64,000 nt of DNA from Rhyacichthys aspro (lineage: Eukaryota; Chordata; Actinopteri; Gobiiformes; Rhyacichthyidae), in NCBI GenBank assembly GCA_036850595.1, contig CM072152.1, positions 22,705,179-22,769,178 of the forward strand, in the 5' to 3' direction. Under the pieces are notes generated by a model that was not told the origin of the DNA, made no database searches, and saw only the letters and a program-made list of their open reading frames with translations. Position numbers and translations under genes: made by a program. Positions within the stretch are counted from its first letter, which is position 1. Every line of letters starts with the position of its first letter. Below, piece by piece: positions 47,801 through 58,230 of this stretch.

Positions 47801-50800
47801 TCACCGGCACCTGAACGCAACACAAGAGCATCTCAGGAAACAGCCTTCACTATCACCGGCACCTGAACACAACACAAGAACATCTCAGGAAACGGCCTTC
47901 ACTATCACCGGCACCTGAACACAACACAAGAGCATCTCAGGAAACAGCCTTCACTATCACCGGCACCTGAACGCAACACAAGAGCATCTCAGGAAACAGC
48001 CTTCACTATCACTATCATCGGCACCTGAACGCAACACAAGAGCATCTCAGGAAACAGCCTTCACTATCACCGGCACCTGAACGCAACACAAGAGCATCTC
48101 AGGAAACAGCCTTCACTATCACCGGCACCTGAACGCAACACAAGAGCATCTCAGGAAACAGCCTTCACTATCACCGGCACCTGAACGCAACACAAGAGCA
48201 TCTCAGGAAACAGCCTTCACTATCACCGACACCTGAACACAACACAAGAGCATCTCAGGAAACAGCCTTCACTATCATCGGCACCTGAACACAACACAAG
48301 AGCATCTCAGGAAACAGCCTTAACTATCACCGGCACCTGAACGCAACACAAGAACATCTCAGGAAACAGCCTTCACTATCATCGGCACCCGAACGCAACA
48401 CAAGAACATCTCAGGAAACAGCCTTCACTATCACCGGCACCTGAACGCAACACAAGAACATCTCAGGAAACAGCCTTCACTATCATCGGCACCCGAACGC
48501 AACACAAGAACATCTCAGGAAACAGCCTTCACTATCACCGGCACCTGAACGCAACACAAGAACATCTCAGGAAACAGCCTTCACTATCACCGGCACCTGA
48601 ACGCAACACAAGAACATCTCAGGAAACAGCCTTCACTATCACCTGCACCTGAACCCAACAAACAACAAATTTTCATGTTAAAGAGAGCTTGTTGTTGGTA
48701 ATTATTGTAAATATCCTTTTGCAAACTGTAGAAAGCACCGGCCAGCAGCAGATGACAGTGCTTTTATTACAGTCAAAATAAAGTGCATCAACACAAAATG
48801 CATAAACTCTTACCTGAACAAATGGATATCAATTCAAATAGATTTCACTCTAAGGCAGCCAGTATTTTGGAAACTAAAACAAAGCACTAAAAACAATGAA
48901 AACCAGGTTTAACTGTGGTGCTATAGCTTCCTGAGTAACCACAACTACCACATACAAGTATTAAAAAAACTAAACTGATTTTCAAGTACACAATGCTGGA
49001 TCTTAAAAATGCCCTTTGAAAGAAAAACTGCCCACAAATTCTCAGTTGTCAAACGAATAATAGTACACTAGTATTTGGTTCACAATGATTTTTAGTTTTT
49101 GAGTGTTGTAATAAGAATGATCTGTGACCTTAAAGCATCATTGAGGCTGTATTATTAATAATTTTAATCACATAGTTGCATACACACAAATACAAATACA
49201 GAAATTCCAAATATTCCAAACAGGGGGAAAGGAAATGTGCATAAATATTGGAAATACACTCACAAGATGATAAATGAGATGGAGATAATTGTGTAACGGT
49301 CTAACTCTGAACTTAGAGTTAGAACTTCAAAGTAAGCTCTGAACAGTTTGATGTAATGTCTGTGTTTTGTGGTGATAAAAGCAGGCCGGTTGCTGTGAGT
49401 GTTGGAGTTTCAGTCACTGCAGCATTAAGACAAATTCAAAACTCTGTAACATTTGGTTTGGCTTTATCCCTTATCCCTTCAGTGTGTTGGTGCGTACCTG
49501 TTTCTTTAACATAGCGACACTGGGCTCCTCGTCTCTGCCGGAGCCCTGATCAGAGCTCAGACCGATGTAGCTAGTGCCCACTCTGGTTTGTCTGAGCAGA
49601 GTTGAAAAAGCTGAGAAGACGTCCGCTCTGACGTTCTCCTCCCGCTCCTTGAATCGGGCGAGCAGCACGGGACAGATGGACGAGTAGAAAGACAGCAGCA
49701 TGTCCCGCCGCGTGTGGATCAACGCCTCCAGGCATTTAATGGACGAACGGCGCACCTTCCAGCTCATATCGTCATCGTCACTGTATTCATCGTCTGACTC
49801 TGAGGGAAAGCATGTTATTTTATTGATCATTTATTTTTTCAGACAACTTAAACTCTTATTTATTAAAAAAAGGTGCAAAAAAAACATATTTAAGCAACTA
49901 AACCTTAATATAATTAGTCATTTCACCTTCACCAAGTCCATCCTCTATGTCCATGCTGTCGTCTTCCTCCTCTTCATCATCGTAATTGTAGTTTGGGTCA
50001 AAGGTCATGAACTTGAGACAAAGCTGTGTGACAGTGGAGATGTGGGGCGACATCTCTTTTGGACACCTGACAAATATCAGTCAGTAGAGATACAGAAAAC
50101 AGCACAAATGGAACTGAAAGGGAAGTTGTTGTGTAATAGTGCCTTTACCTTCGTATAAAGGCTTCAAAGGCCTGGAAACAATACTCTCTCAGTTCATCAT
50201 CCTCCACGCTGGTCAGCTTTACCACCATAGGAATGAGCTTCTCTAAATGTTCACCTGCAGAACACACAACAAACAAAATGGTAAAGGGTGAAAAATCTTA
50301 CAACTTGTTGATACTGGGAATGACTGTCTTTTGCAACTATTTGAAAGATAACGTTTTTTTACCGACTCGATGGCCTCCCTGGCGACTGATCGTAGCCAGA
50401 CACTGGATGTACGTCCGGGACATGGAGGTGGGCGGGCCCTTAGCCAGCTCGGTCATCAGGTGTTCAGTCAGCTGTGAGAAGAGGGCGGGGCTACAGCAGG
50501 GCACCAGGTGACCCAGAGCCAGGATGGAGCGCTTCCTCACAGCCATTCTGGAGCTAGTTAACTGTGAGTGTCCATAACAGAAAAAAATTACATTATTACT
50601 CTATTCTCACTACTAGGGATGGACTTTCGAAGCACAAAAACGTGATTTTTTTTTTTTTTATGTGCTCCTGTAGTGGTTCTTACAACAATTTATAACTGGA
50701 TTTGCTTATTGCTGTTGAGTAAAAACACAATATTCAGTGAAAAAAACAAGTATACGATTTAAGTATCCTCACTAGTTACTAAAGATGTGAGTAGATGTAC

Positions 50801-52453
50801 TTGTGCATTATAAATAAAGCATTATGTTTTTGGCATGCAGAGTAAGTATCTCCGTACCTGAGGCAGCAGACTGGACAATAAAGAGCCATGAAAACTGACC
50901 AGAGCACCACTTAACCTGTGGACAAATAAAAACAACTACTACTACTACTAATCAACACTTGAAGGCTGTTTATAAATATTTAAAAGTCATAAAAAAACGT
51001 AAAGGTTTGGACATTTGCTCAAATATTAAAGCTGTGTTTTGTTTTTTCACTCTCTACTATGTAACGTAAAATGTGCAAGATTATGTCAAGTAGAATTGAC
51101 TTGGAATATTCTCTTTTAATTGACCAGTCCTAATATTAATTTTATTGACTTATGTTTATGTGAAGTTACTGATTCATTTATATTTCGCCACCTTCCCAAC
51201 ATGTCCGAGAGGATGTCCAGTGCCTCCAGCTGAACTGACACGTCTTCCTGTTTCCCCATGGCACCGATCAGCTGAGAGGTGATCTTCTTACACACAGCAG
51301 TGGTCAGATTCAAACCTAGAGAGAAAAATCCAGCATGAGACTACTTTGTAATGAACAAAATAACAAAAATGTAAAGGTTTCAGGTTGTAAAGTCTCACCC
51401 GCTGAAGACAGAGGCAGCTCAGCGATCACAGTCTTGAGGCCCATGCTGGAAATGTCTCTGAGCTGCTCTTTGTCAGACATCATGTTTGAGCAAAGAGTGT
51501 CCACCATCGTCTCCACCTGCGGCTCTTTCACCTTACTCACCAGAGGAGCCAGGCTAAAAGTTACAGAGGAAAGTTAAAAGGATAGGAGAAGACATCATAA
51601 GTAATCATCAAACATACTGTATACTCGGATTAATAAAGACTTCTTAAACTGATTGTCTTGTTCTTGTCAGTGTTCTTATTAATGTGACCCTTCATCTGAT
51701 TGAGTAGACCACATTTACCATTTCACGGCCAGGTTCTGCACCTCTCCGTTCTTGTCTTCGAGCAGTCTGAGCAGCATGGTCACCACTTTCCTCTCACTGT
51801 CCTCGTCCAGTTTGATACTGTCCTTCTGCAGCTCCAGCATCAAGTCATTGGTGGCCATGAACCTTGGATCCAAGACAGTAATAAATTTGGATCATAAATA
51901 GATCACATAAATACATATCATCTACAAAAGACAACAGCCAAAACAATAATAAAACACAAATTATGGAAATGGCCAGTCCAAAAGCAGGTTTCTAACACAT
52001 AACTCATTGCATGGAGGTGCCATGCTTTTGAAAATGATCATATTTTTTGTACTCGACTTTGAATTAAAGCTTAATTGCATCTTCAAACACATCTTCAATG
52101 GTTTTGGATGTATCTTGGCCAACAACATTAGTAATATCCCCCAGTTACAGTTTCTGTATGAGGTCATACATTGAATACAGTCTATGATAGTAACCAATGG
52201 ACACTTTGGGGACATAATGTTAAACTTCTAATAGTTTAAAAGTGTCGATTAGCCAGACATATCTATTACAAAACACCACTTAAAAGGGTCTGTCTTTGTT
52301 CTGTTTGGTACACTGAGAGACCATTAACCAAAAGTGTCATCTCATTGCCAGTATAAACAGTAGCCTATGTTAACTTCTGTCTTACCTAAAATCTTTGTCT
52401 GTGGATGTCATTTTCTCCAATAAGTTGGAGATGTGGTAGGACACATTCGACAT
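38896..52453 (-). CDS. cand2: Cullin-associated NEDD8-dissociated protein 2
   Basis: HEAT-repeat protein that binds un-neddylated cullin-RBX1 and promotes exchange of substrate adaptors in cullin-RING ubiquitin ligases. 24 coding exons, first to last: 52,386-52,453; 51,719-51,862; 51,399-51,553; 51,192-51,315; 50,858-50,915; 50,363-50,561; 50,149-50,254; 49,933-50,066; 49,498-49,799; 46,525-46,666; 46,291-46,409; 45,073-45,228; 44,762-44,983; 44,469-44,675; 43,869-44,056; 42,593-42,749; 42,380-42,520; 41,272-41,411; 41,019-41,194; 40,289-40,384; 40,025-40,194; 39,783-39,947; 39,521-39,628; 38,896-39,126. All phases close: 3,708 nt, 1,235 residues, the family's usual size. Landmarks: SYHISNLLEKM at the start, an acidic loop with DDEYSDDDDMSWKVRR, REEGTR-like EEGTRNLVAECLGK, and the end ESMDMS. 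KAGSVKQEF, DSFYKI and RQGCFSVLTELA favour CAND2 over CAND1, as does linkage to sec13 (both on human 3p25). No ATG lies in frame upstream of the chosen start. It appears intact; intron 9 carries a large minisatellite. Confidence 0.95.
41886..42000. repeat. Teleost short repeat in cand2 intron 17
   Basis: Contains 'aactttattgtcattgcac' and 'atacaacgaaactgaatgca', a common fish repeat terminus, followed by an 'aaat' microsatellite. No coding content. It lies between the exons ending at 42,380 and starting at 41,411. Confidence 0.65.
45684..46244. mobile_element. Possible inverted-repeat element in cand2 intron 11
   Basis: A perfect 16-bp inverted repeat, 'ccataacattatgaca' at 45,684-45,699 and 'tgtcataatgttatgg' at 46,229-46,244, brackets about 530 bp. 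The right end also forms a local hairpin (acattatgaca / tgtcataatgt, 46,209-46,240). A similar word, 'cattatgttatggctgatca', is at 27,611 in receptor gene A. This fits a non-autonomous DNA transposon, but no target duplication was identified. Confidence 0.5.
46646..48661 (-). repeat. 52-bp minisatellite made of copied splice acceptors (cand2 intron 9/exon 10)
   Basis: The 52-bp unit (agccttcactatcaccggca, then cctgaacacaacacaagagc, then atctcaggaaac) repeats from 46,646 to 48,661. There are 38 full units plus a last partial one; one unit near 48,005 has a 6-bp insertion. The first unit overlaps the true exon 10 start (46,666) by 21 bases. Read on the minus strand, each unit is a pyrimidine-rich stretch, 'tgttcag' and the first exon bases 'gtgccggtgatagtgaaggc'. 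Variants (acacaac/gcaac, agagcat/agaacat) are spread in blocks, as expected from unequal exchange. Confidence 0.95.
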
Positions 52454-53111
52454 CTTGGTACTTTGACAGCTGTCACCGTCTTTACGAGAAAATAAAAAGA
52501 GATTTAACCTAAAAACATGGCGAGGCAGAGCCCAGACAGAAAGCAGCTCACGACAGTTCACCACCAGCCGCGGGGGAACTTGACACTTGGTGGTGGGCTC
52601 GGATAAAAATAGATGTGTCAGAAAAAGTCACGGTTTAATGTCGCCACCATGTGGACATAATGGTTTTAACCCTCTATATATGAATCTATACATTCTTGTA
52701 AATTAATTTAAAGTCATGTGTGCCATAGGGTTTAGTTCAGTTTTATTTTCTGTTGGCGCTACTCTTCGAGGTTCCCTGCTGCAACAGTCAACGGTCAATA
52801 AATGATGTAGCTTTAAATAATCAACATATTGCTTCTTCAAAATATTTTATTGACTTGTTTCTTCTTTTAGTTGTTACGATAATTTAAAGTGCACGTATAA
52901 TATGCAGCTCGTACACGTAGCCATTTCTTTTACTGCGATATGGAACCTTTACTTCGCGTCCTTGTTTCCGCCCGGTAGTTACTGCCCACGGACGCATTGG
53001 GAAGCGGCTTCTGCGCTTGATGCCACGTCGGAATTTGAAGAGACACTTGTTATTCATTTAATTAACAGTACATAAACAGCTCTGTTGGTGAACGTGTGAT
53101 CAGCTGCAGCC
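52454..53111. promoter_or_regulatory. Divergent promoter region between cand2 and sec13
   Basis: The start codons of cand2 (minus) and sec13 (plus) are separated by 658 bp, so both promoters and 5' untranslated regions must fit here. The part nearest sec13 (52,960-53,040) is richer in CG, with 'cgtccttgtttccgcccgg' and 'gcattgggaagcgg' (an ATTGG box). No TATA box is convincing, which suits housekeeping genes. A shared bidirectional promoter is inference. Confidence 0.55.
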
Positions 53112-56100
53112 ATGGTAAGTTTATTAAAACACCATTAAGTGAAAAATGTTACGTTACCTCGTCAGATGTAATTATATAGAGCCTTCTCTGCTCAGATGCT
53201 GACGTTGATCAGTTAAGTGGTTACTGCTAGTCCGTTAGCATTCAGGCTAACATAATACCCCTACATTTCATTTTAAGGTTTTCTTATTCAACACACGTAC
53301 TCTTCAATTAATGTATTTTATTATCGTTTCAGGTTTCAGTGATTAACACAGTGGACACCTCCCACGAGGATATGATCGTAAGTTGTAAAGTTTATTAGCA
53401 TCTAAAGCTAACTTTAGCATTAGGTAAAAGAGGTATAATAAATGTCCTTAATCCGAATGAAATGGAACTATTGGTTGTATGGAATAGTATTAGTTCTGTA
53501 GTTATTTGCACGGGTAACCTGTCATGTTTTTGATTTTCTTTTCGTTCTGATACCAAAAAGAATGCAGGGTTTGATAATCATAATGCTAACTGCATTGCTG
53601 TCATTCAATGTAAAACCACAATGGATCAGTTCAATATTTACTTGATAAGGCGGGTGAAAACTTACACTGGACCAACTCGTAGACATACAGCAAAGGATCT
53701 AAACTATTTTAATCATAGAATCAAACTCCTGCTATAATGGTTAATTTAATAAATTACTTTAGTTACAGCGTGTAACAGATGATGTGTTTGTCTCAGCATG
53801 ATGCCCAAATGGATTATTATGGGACCAGACTGGCCACATGCTCCTCTGACCGAACAGTGAAGATCTTTGACGTCAGAAACGGAGGACAGATACTGGTAGC
53901 AGACCTCAGAGGGTAAGACACATTATGCAGTGTTTTACAGTATCATATAACGACTGTGTGAGGCTGCTGCTGGAATTAAAAATTGAATTTGAAAGTGAAT
54001 AAGTACACAAAACCAGGTCTTGTTGTTTTGTCGTAGACATGAGGGTCCTGTGTGGCAAGTTGCATGGGCTCACCCAATGTTCGGTAACGTCTTGGCTTCT
54101 TGTTCTTACGACCGAAAAGTCATCATCTGGAAAGAAGAGAACGGCACCTGGGACAAGATGTATGAGTACACAGGACACGAGTCGTCAGGTTGGTGGCTTT
54201 GTTTACCCATTTATGCTCATGCTATACCAAATATACACAAATAAAATTGATGGATATGATTAGTGTAAGTGATTATTTTGCTTATTTGCATTTTGTCCCT
54301 CCACAGTGAATTCAGTCTGCTGGGGTCCCTATGAATTTGGTCTAATTCTGGCCTGTGGCAGCTCAGATGGAGCCATTTCTCTTCTCACGTTTACTGGGGA
54401 TCAGCAGTGGGACATTAAGAAGATCCCCAATGCACATACAGTGAGTTTTATAGAGAGCAGCATCGAAATAAACTGTCATGGTATACTGTTTTCAGTTTTA
54501 TGCATTTTTATTTGCATGGAGTGGTTTTAAATTGGTCAGGTGATGCCTTATCTAGCGTCAACCAGTCTCTATGTGTTGCTCATGTTTGTTTTCCTACAGA
54601 TCGGTTGTAATGCAGTGAGTTGGGCTCCTGCTGTGGTTCCTGGTAGTCTTATTGATCAGCCGACGGGACAGAAACCAAACTACGTCAAGCGCTTTGTCTC
54701 TGGAGGCTGCGACAACCTCGTCAAACTGTGGAAGTGAGTATTTTAAATTTCAAATCCAAACTTGGACCTCTGAATTCATCATGGTCGACATACATATATA
54801 TAACTGTAACATAACATATATAGAACTGGTAAAATACTAACTTGTTTTTTGTCTGGTTCCACCTTCAGGGAGGAGGACGGTCAGTGGAAGGAGGATCAGA
54901 AGCTGGAGGCTCACAGTGACTGGGTCAGAGACGTTGGCTGGGCCCCTTCTATCGGACTTCCCACCAGCACCATCGCCAGCTGCTCCCAGGTCAGATTTAA
55001 CTACCCATCAAGTTACATTTGGAGTTTAGACAGCACTTAAATTTGGACATAATGATACAATTTGAAGCTGGGGAAGAATATTTTCTGTTGCACACTTTTG
55101 AAATATATTAATATATGATATTTATTCACATTTTACATTAACACAGACATCACGTTCATTGAGATCCCCACTCAAGTACTTCTTTCTATTTCATTCAATT
55201 TATTTGTGCCAATAGATGGAGCCAGAGACATTATACCTTGATGCATTAACTTACAATAAGTAAATCAATCAATAAATTAATGGCATTTTGTATTGGGTCT
55301 CCTTTCAATGAATTACACTGCAGTCTGCAAAATCAATTACAAGCAATATTAAACTGTGTCTCTTTCAGGACGGACGTGTGTTTATCTGGACGTGTGACGA
55401 TCCTGCAGGAAACACATGGACGGCCAAACTGCTGCACAAGTTCAACGACGTGGTGTGGCACGTGAGCTGGTCCATCACCGGAAACATCCTGGCTGTGTCC
55501 GGAGGAGACAACAAGGTAGTAATAAAGAAACAAAAACACCAGGGCATTATTTATAGCGCTGTCAGACTCACAAAATAAGAGCAAAAACTGGACAAAAAGG
55601 TAACGCAAGGCAACTAAAGCTATGTCTGGGTGAAATGCTGTTTAAATTTCACTTCACTGAGCAGCAAGAGACACATTCAATTTTAAACATAACAATTTTT
55701 GTATTGTGCACCAATGATCCAACTAACTATTACTAAGCACTGCTATTACTTTTTTTTTTGTAATTTCTTAGTTTTTTAAAAATTTAATTTAAGGCATTTA
55801 ACGGCTTCTCATCTGGGTCCAGTTAATGTTTAAATGGTGTGATGATAGTGGCTAGATATGTTTGTATAACTTTACAAATAACAACAGTGTCAGCTGGCAT
55901 TATTTTGCTCACACTGAACCAACAGCACAATAAAATAGCCAAATGTCAAGTCATAATTTAGCACATTTAAAAACAATTGCAATTGGCCAAAGTGCTGTGA
56001 ACGCTAAAAGATGTAATATATAAAACGCACTAAATAAAATAAAAATGAGATCAAACAAAAGATAATAGCTATAAATTTAATACACTAATTGTGAAGTAGG

Positions 56101-56479
56101 GCTGGGCTCAAATATGGAGTAAAATCCAAGGTGTCTGGCTTAATTTTTGGTCCCACAAATGTGAAATCATCTGACTTTGATGCTCACTCTGGGGCCATCA
56201 AAAACTACATTGAGCTTTTTTGCAGTAATTAATCATTCAGATCAGATATTTGCCTTTTCTTTTAGGATCCTTTGTTAAATACTATGACTGCATTGACCTT
56301 TTATGGTTAAATATAGACATGTTAGTTGAGCAGTAGAGGTTAAACTTGTGTTAAACATGTTTTTGAAGGTGACGCTGTGGAAGGAGTCGATGGACGGACA
56401 GTGGGCCTGTATCAGTGACGTCAGTAAAGGCCAAGGCGCCGTGTCGACCATCACAGACACTCAGCAGAACGAGCAGTGA
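53112..56479 (+). CDS. sec13: SEC13, COPII / nuclear pore / GATOR2 WD-repeat protein
   Basis: Six-bladed beta-propeller that pairs with SEC31 in the COPII coat, with NUP proteins in the nuclear-pore Y complex, and in GATOR2. Exons: 53,112-53,114; 53,333-53,377; 53,797-53,912; 54,037-54,188; 54,307-54,440; 54,600-54,733; 54,869-54,989; 55,369-55,515; 56,369-56,479 (963 nt, 320 residues, close to the 322 of human SEC13). The first coding exon holds only the ATG, followed at once by GTAAGT; the protein then reads VSVINTVDTSHEDMIHDAQM. Clear family stretches are EGPVWQVAWAHP, ASCSYDRKVIIW, GSSDGAISLL, GGCDNLVKLW, SDWVRDVGWAPSIGLPTSTI and NDVVWHVSWSITGNILAVSG. Phases close and no lesion is seen. 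The gene is head-to-head with cand2. Confidence 0.97.
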
Positions 56480-56839
56480 CACTTTAAACTCAGCAGCGAG
56501 CCTCAGAGCTGAGACCTGAGCAGGACTTTGGGACTGAATATCCTCCAACAACCACACCACTGTCCATCCGAAAGAGAAAAAGGCTGATTTAAATGAAAAT
56601 ATTGGGTCATGGTTTTAGCAGATGCACTCCGTTTAGTTTATTATCATGGTTACTCTTCCCATGATGCTCTGCTTTTGCAACATTCCTCCACATTTATACA
56701 AAAAGCGTAACCATAATTTCATTTGCAGTTTTATAAATGGACTATCTTATCTTTGTGTTCAGCAAAAAACGTCCCCTGTATTATATTCTATAAAATTCTC
56801 CTTCACAGACATGACCTGCTTGATCTTAAAACTTGGTCA

Positions 56840-56845
56840 AATAAA
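56840..56845 (+). terminator. Polyadenylation signal of sec13
   Basis: AATAAA in 'ggtcaaataaagctat', about 360 bp after the sec13 stop codon. Confidence 0.65.
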
Positions 56846-57459
56846 GCTATTAGTGACTAAATAATGTATGTAAACTATAAATGAGAACACATTGTCGTGG
56901 GTAAAGTGAAAAAAGGTGTTTTCTGAGATGAGAACTTGCCTTAAATCAGCATCCGGTGCATTTCTGTGAGTCAGACGTGGAAAGAAATCATATAAATCCT
57001 GTTTCCATCAGTTATAAAATCAAAACTAAGGATGTTTTCATATTTGTTTGTAATTAAATAAAAAATAAGGAAATGCTAAAGCTATGTGTTTTTGATTTTT
57101 TGTTTTGTTTTTTTATAACTGGTTAAAATGGTTGGTTCAATGCAGCAATAGAGGCACAAATAATTTTTATTTTTGGGGAGTGGGGGAACATGGGTGTGAT
57201 GCATTATAAGAGTAAAATACGAGTCTTAGGAATGCTTTATTAAATTTTACACTGTTTGATATGATAAAGACTGGATTGAAGATGAAACCTTACATTTAGT
57301 TTGTTTTTAACCCTACTTTTCTGCCTTTATGCCTCATTTTCACACATTATTTCGTAAAGTCACTTCAATTTGTGCCACTTTGCTTCATTTTAAACCTCAT
57401 TTTGGTCCATTTAAAATGGTTACTCCCGTTTAGTGTCATTTTGTGGTGGTATTCTAAAG

Positions 57460-57555
57460 AAAAATGAAAAATTTTAAGGCCTTTTTTCCTTGGAAAAGGG
57501 ACAAAGGGGCCAAGAAGGGGGGGTGAAGGGGGGGGGTTTTTTTTTTAGGGCTTCC
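57460..57555. other. Homopolymer-rich low-complexity stretch, possible consensus error
   Basis: The text changes abruptly to runs such as 'aaaaattttaaggcc', 'ttttttccttgg', 'ggggggg' and 'ggggggggg' followed directly by ten t. Nothing else in the window looks like this. It abuts the LINE fragment at 57,550. It may be a real simple repeat or a badly resolved assembly join. Confidence 0.5.
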
Positions 57556-57960
57556 TCCATCACACATCTCTTCATCCACATCACTGGTCTTCAGTTTATC
57601 GAGCCTCTTGGTGTCTGACAGATTAAAGAATACAGGATACAGGAAGGAGCTGGCCACAACAGCTTAGTCTGATAACTGTTAAAAAAGACTTTTATAGTAG
57701 ACTTTTAGTAGCTCTGTTTGGAGAGTTTTTTCCTCTCAGTCCAGTTTTATTATCAGTGTATACTCCTTGATATCTAGAGTCCTTCATAATGCCTATATTC
57801 ACCTCAAGGATATTTACAGGGGTCACCAGTCCCCTTTTCCATCTTAGATCCACCACTGTCTCTTTGGTCTCTGTCATATTGAGTTGTAGATACATCAGAT
57901 CTATTTCTTTAGGGATTTTTAACGCCTGAGAGCACCTATTATTGCCCTGAAGGAACATGC
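57550..57960 (-). mobile_element. LINE reverse-transcriptase remnant (L2/Rex-like)
   Basis: Minus-strand frames give LQLNMTETKETVVDLRWKRG, then PVNILEVN and a degraded 'YLGVYIDNK'-like part (YQGVYTDNK). After a frame break come a 'WGG'-region relic and SDTKRLDKL. This order is the C-terminal part of the reverse transcriptase of fish non-LTR elements. Stops and frameshifts show it is dead. It lies between sec13 and the nuclease gene. Confidence 0.7.
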
Positions 57961-58180
57961 TGCGGTATTAATGTTGCCACTGTATGTCTTCAAAAACAAC
58001 ACACTTCCCCTTTAAATGTTGAAGTTTGCGCGTCCTTACAGTACATGGCTCGGCTGTTGATGCGTGCTGTGGTTTTTGAGCAGGAAATAAATACCAAATG
58101 ATGTCTGGGGCAGAGCAGATGAGCCGCCCAGAGAGGCAGTTCCTCTGTGTGGGGCGTAAACAGTTTTCTGTCTCACATCA

Positions 58181-58230
58181 GCATAAAAACAGCTCCTCTT
58201 GTTTTTGACTTTTCATTTCGAGCAGCTTCG
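58181..58230 (+). promoter_or_regulatory. Probable promoter and non-coding first exon of the DNase gene
   Basis: A TATA-like 'gcataaaaac' at 58,181-58,190 is followed about 40 bases later by a good donor, 'agcagcttcg' then 'gtgagtaaaa' (donor at 58,231). The next acceptor in line is 'tttcacag' at 60,011-60,018, which opens the exon containing the nuclease start codon. This would give a short untranslated first exon and a 1.8-kb intron. There is no transcript evidence. Confidence 0.4.

Noticed and set aside
46646..48661. CRISPR-like regular repeat array
   Set aside because: Units are directly adjacent with no unique spacers, and the locus is an intron of a vertebrate gene.
52454..52564. N-terminal extension of cand2 in the same open frame
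   Set aside because: The frame upstream contains no ATG, and the family's conserved start (SYHISNLLEKM) begins at the chosen codon.
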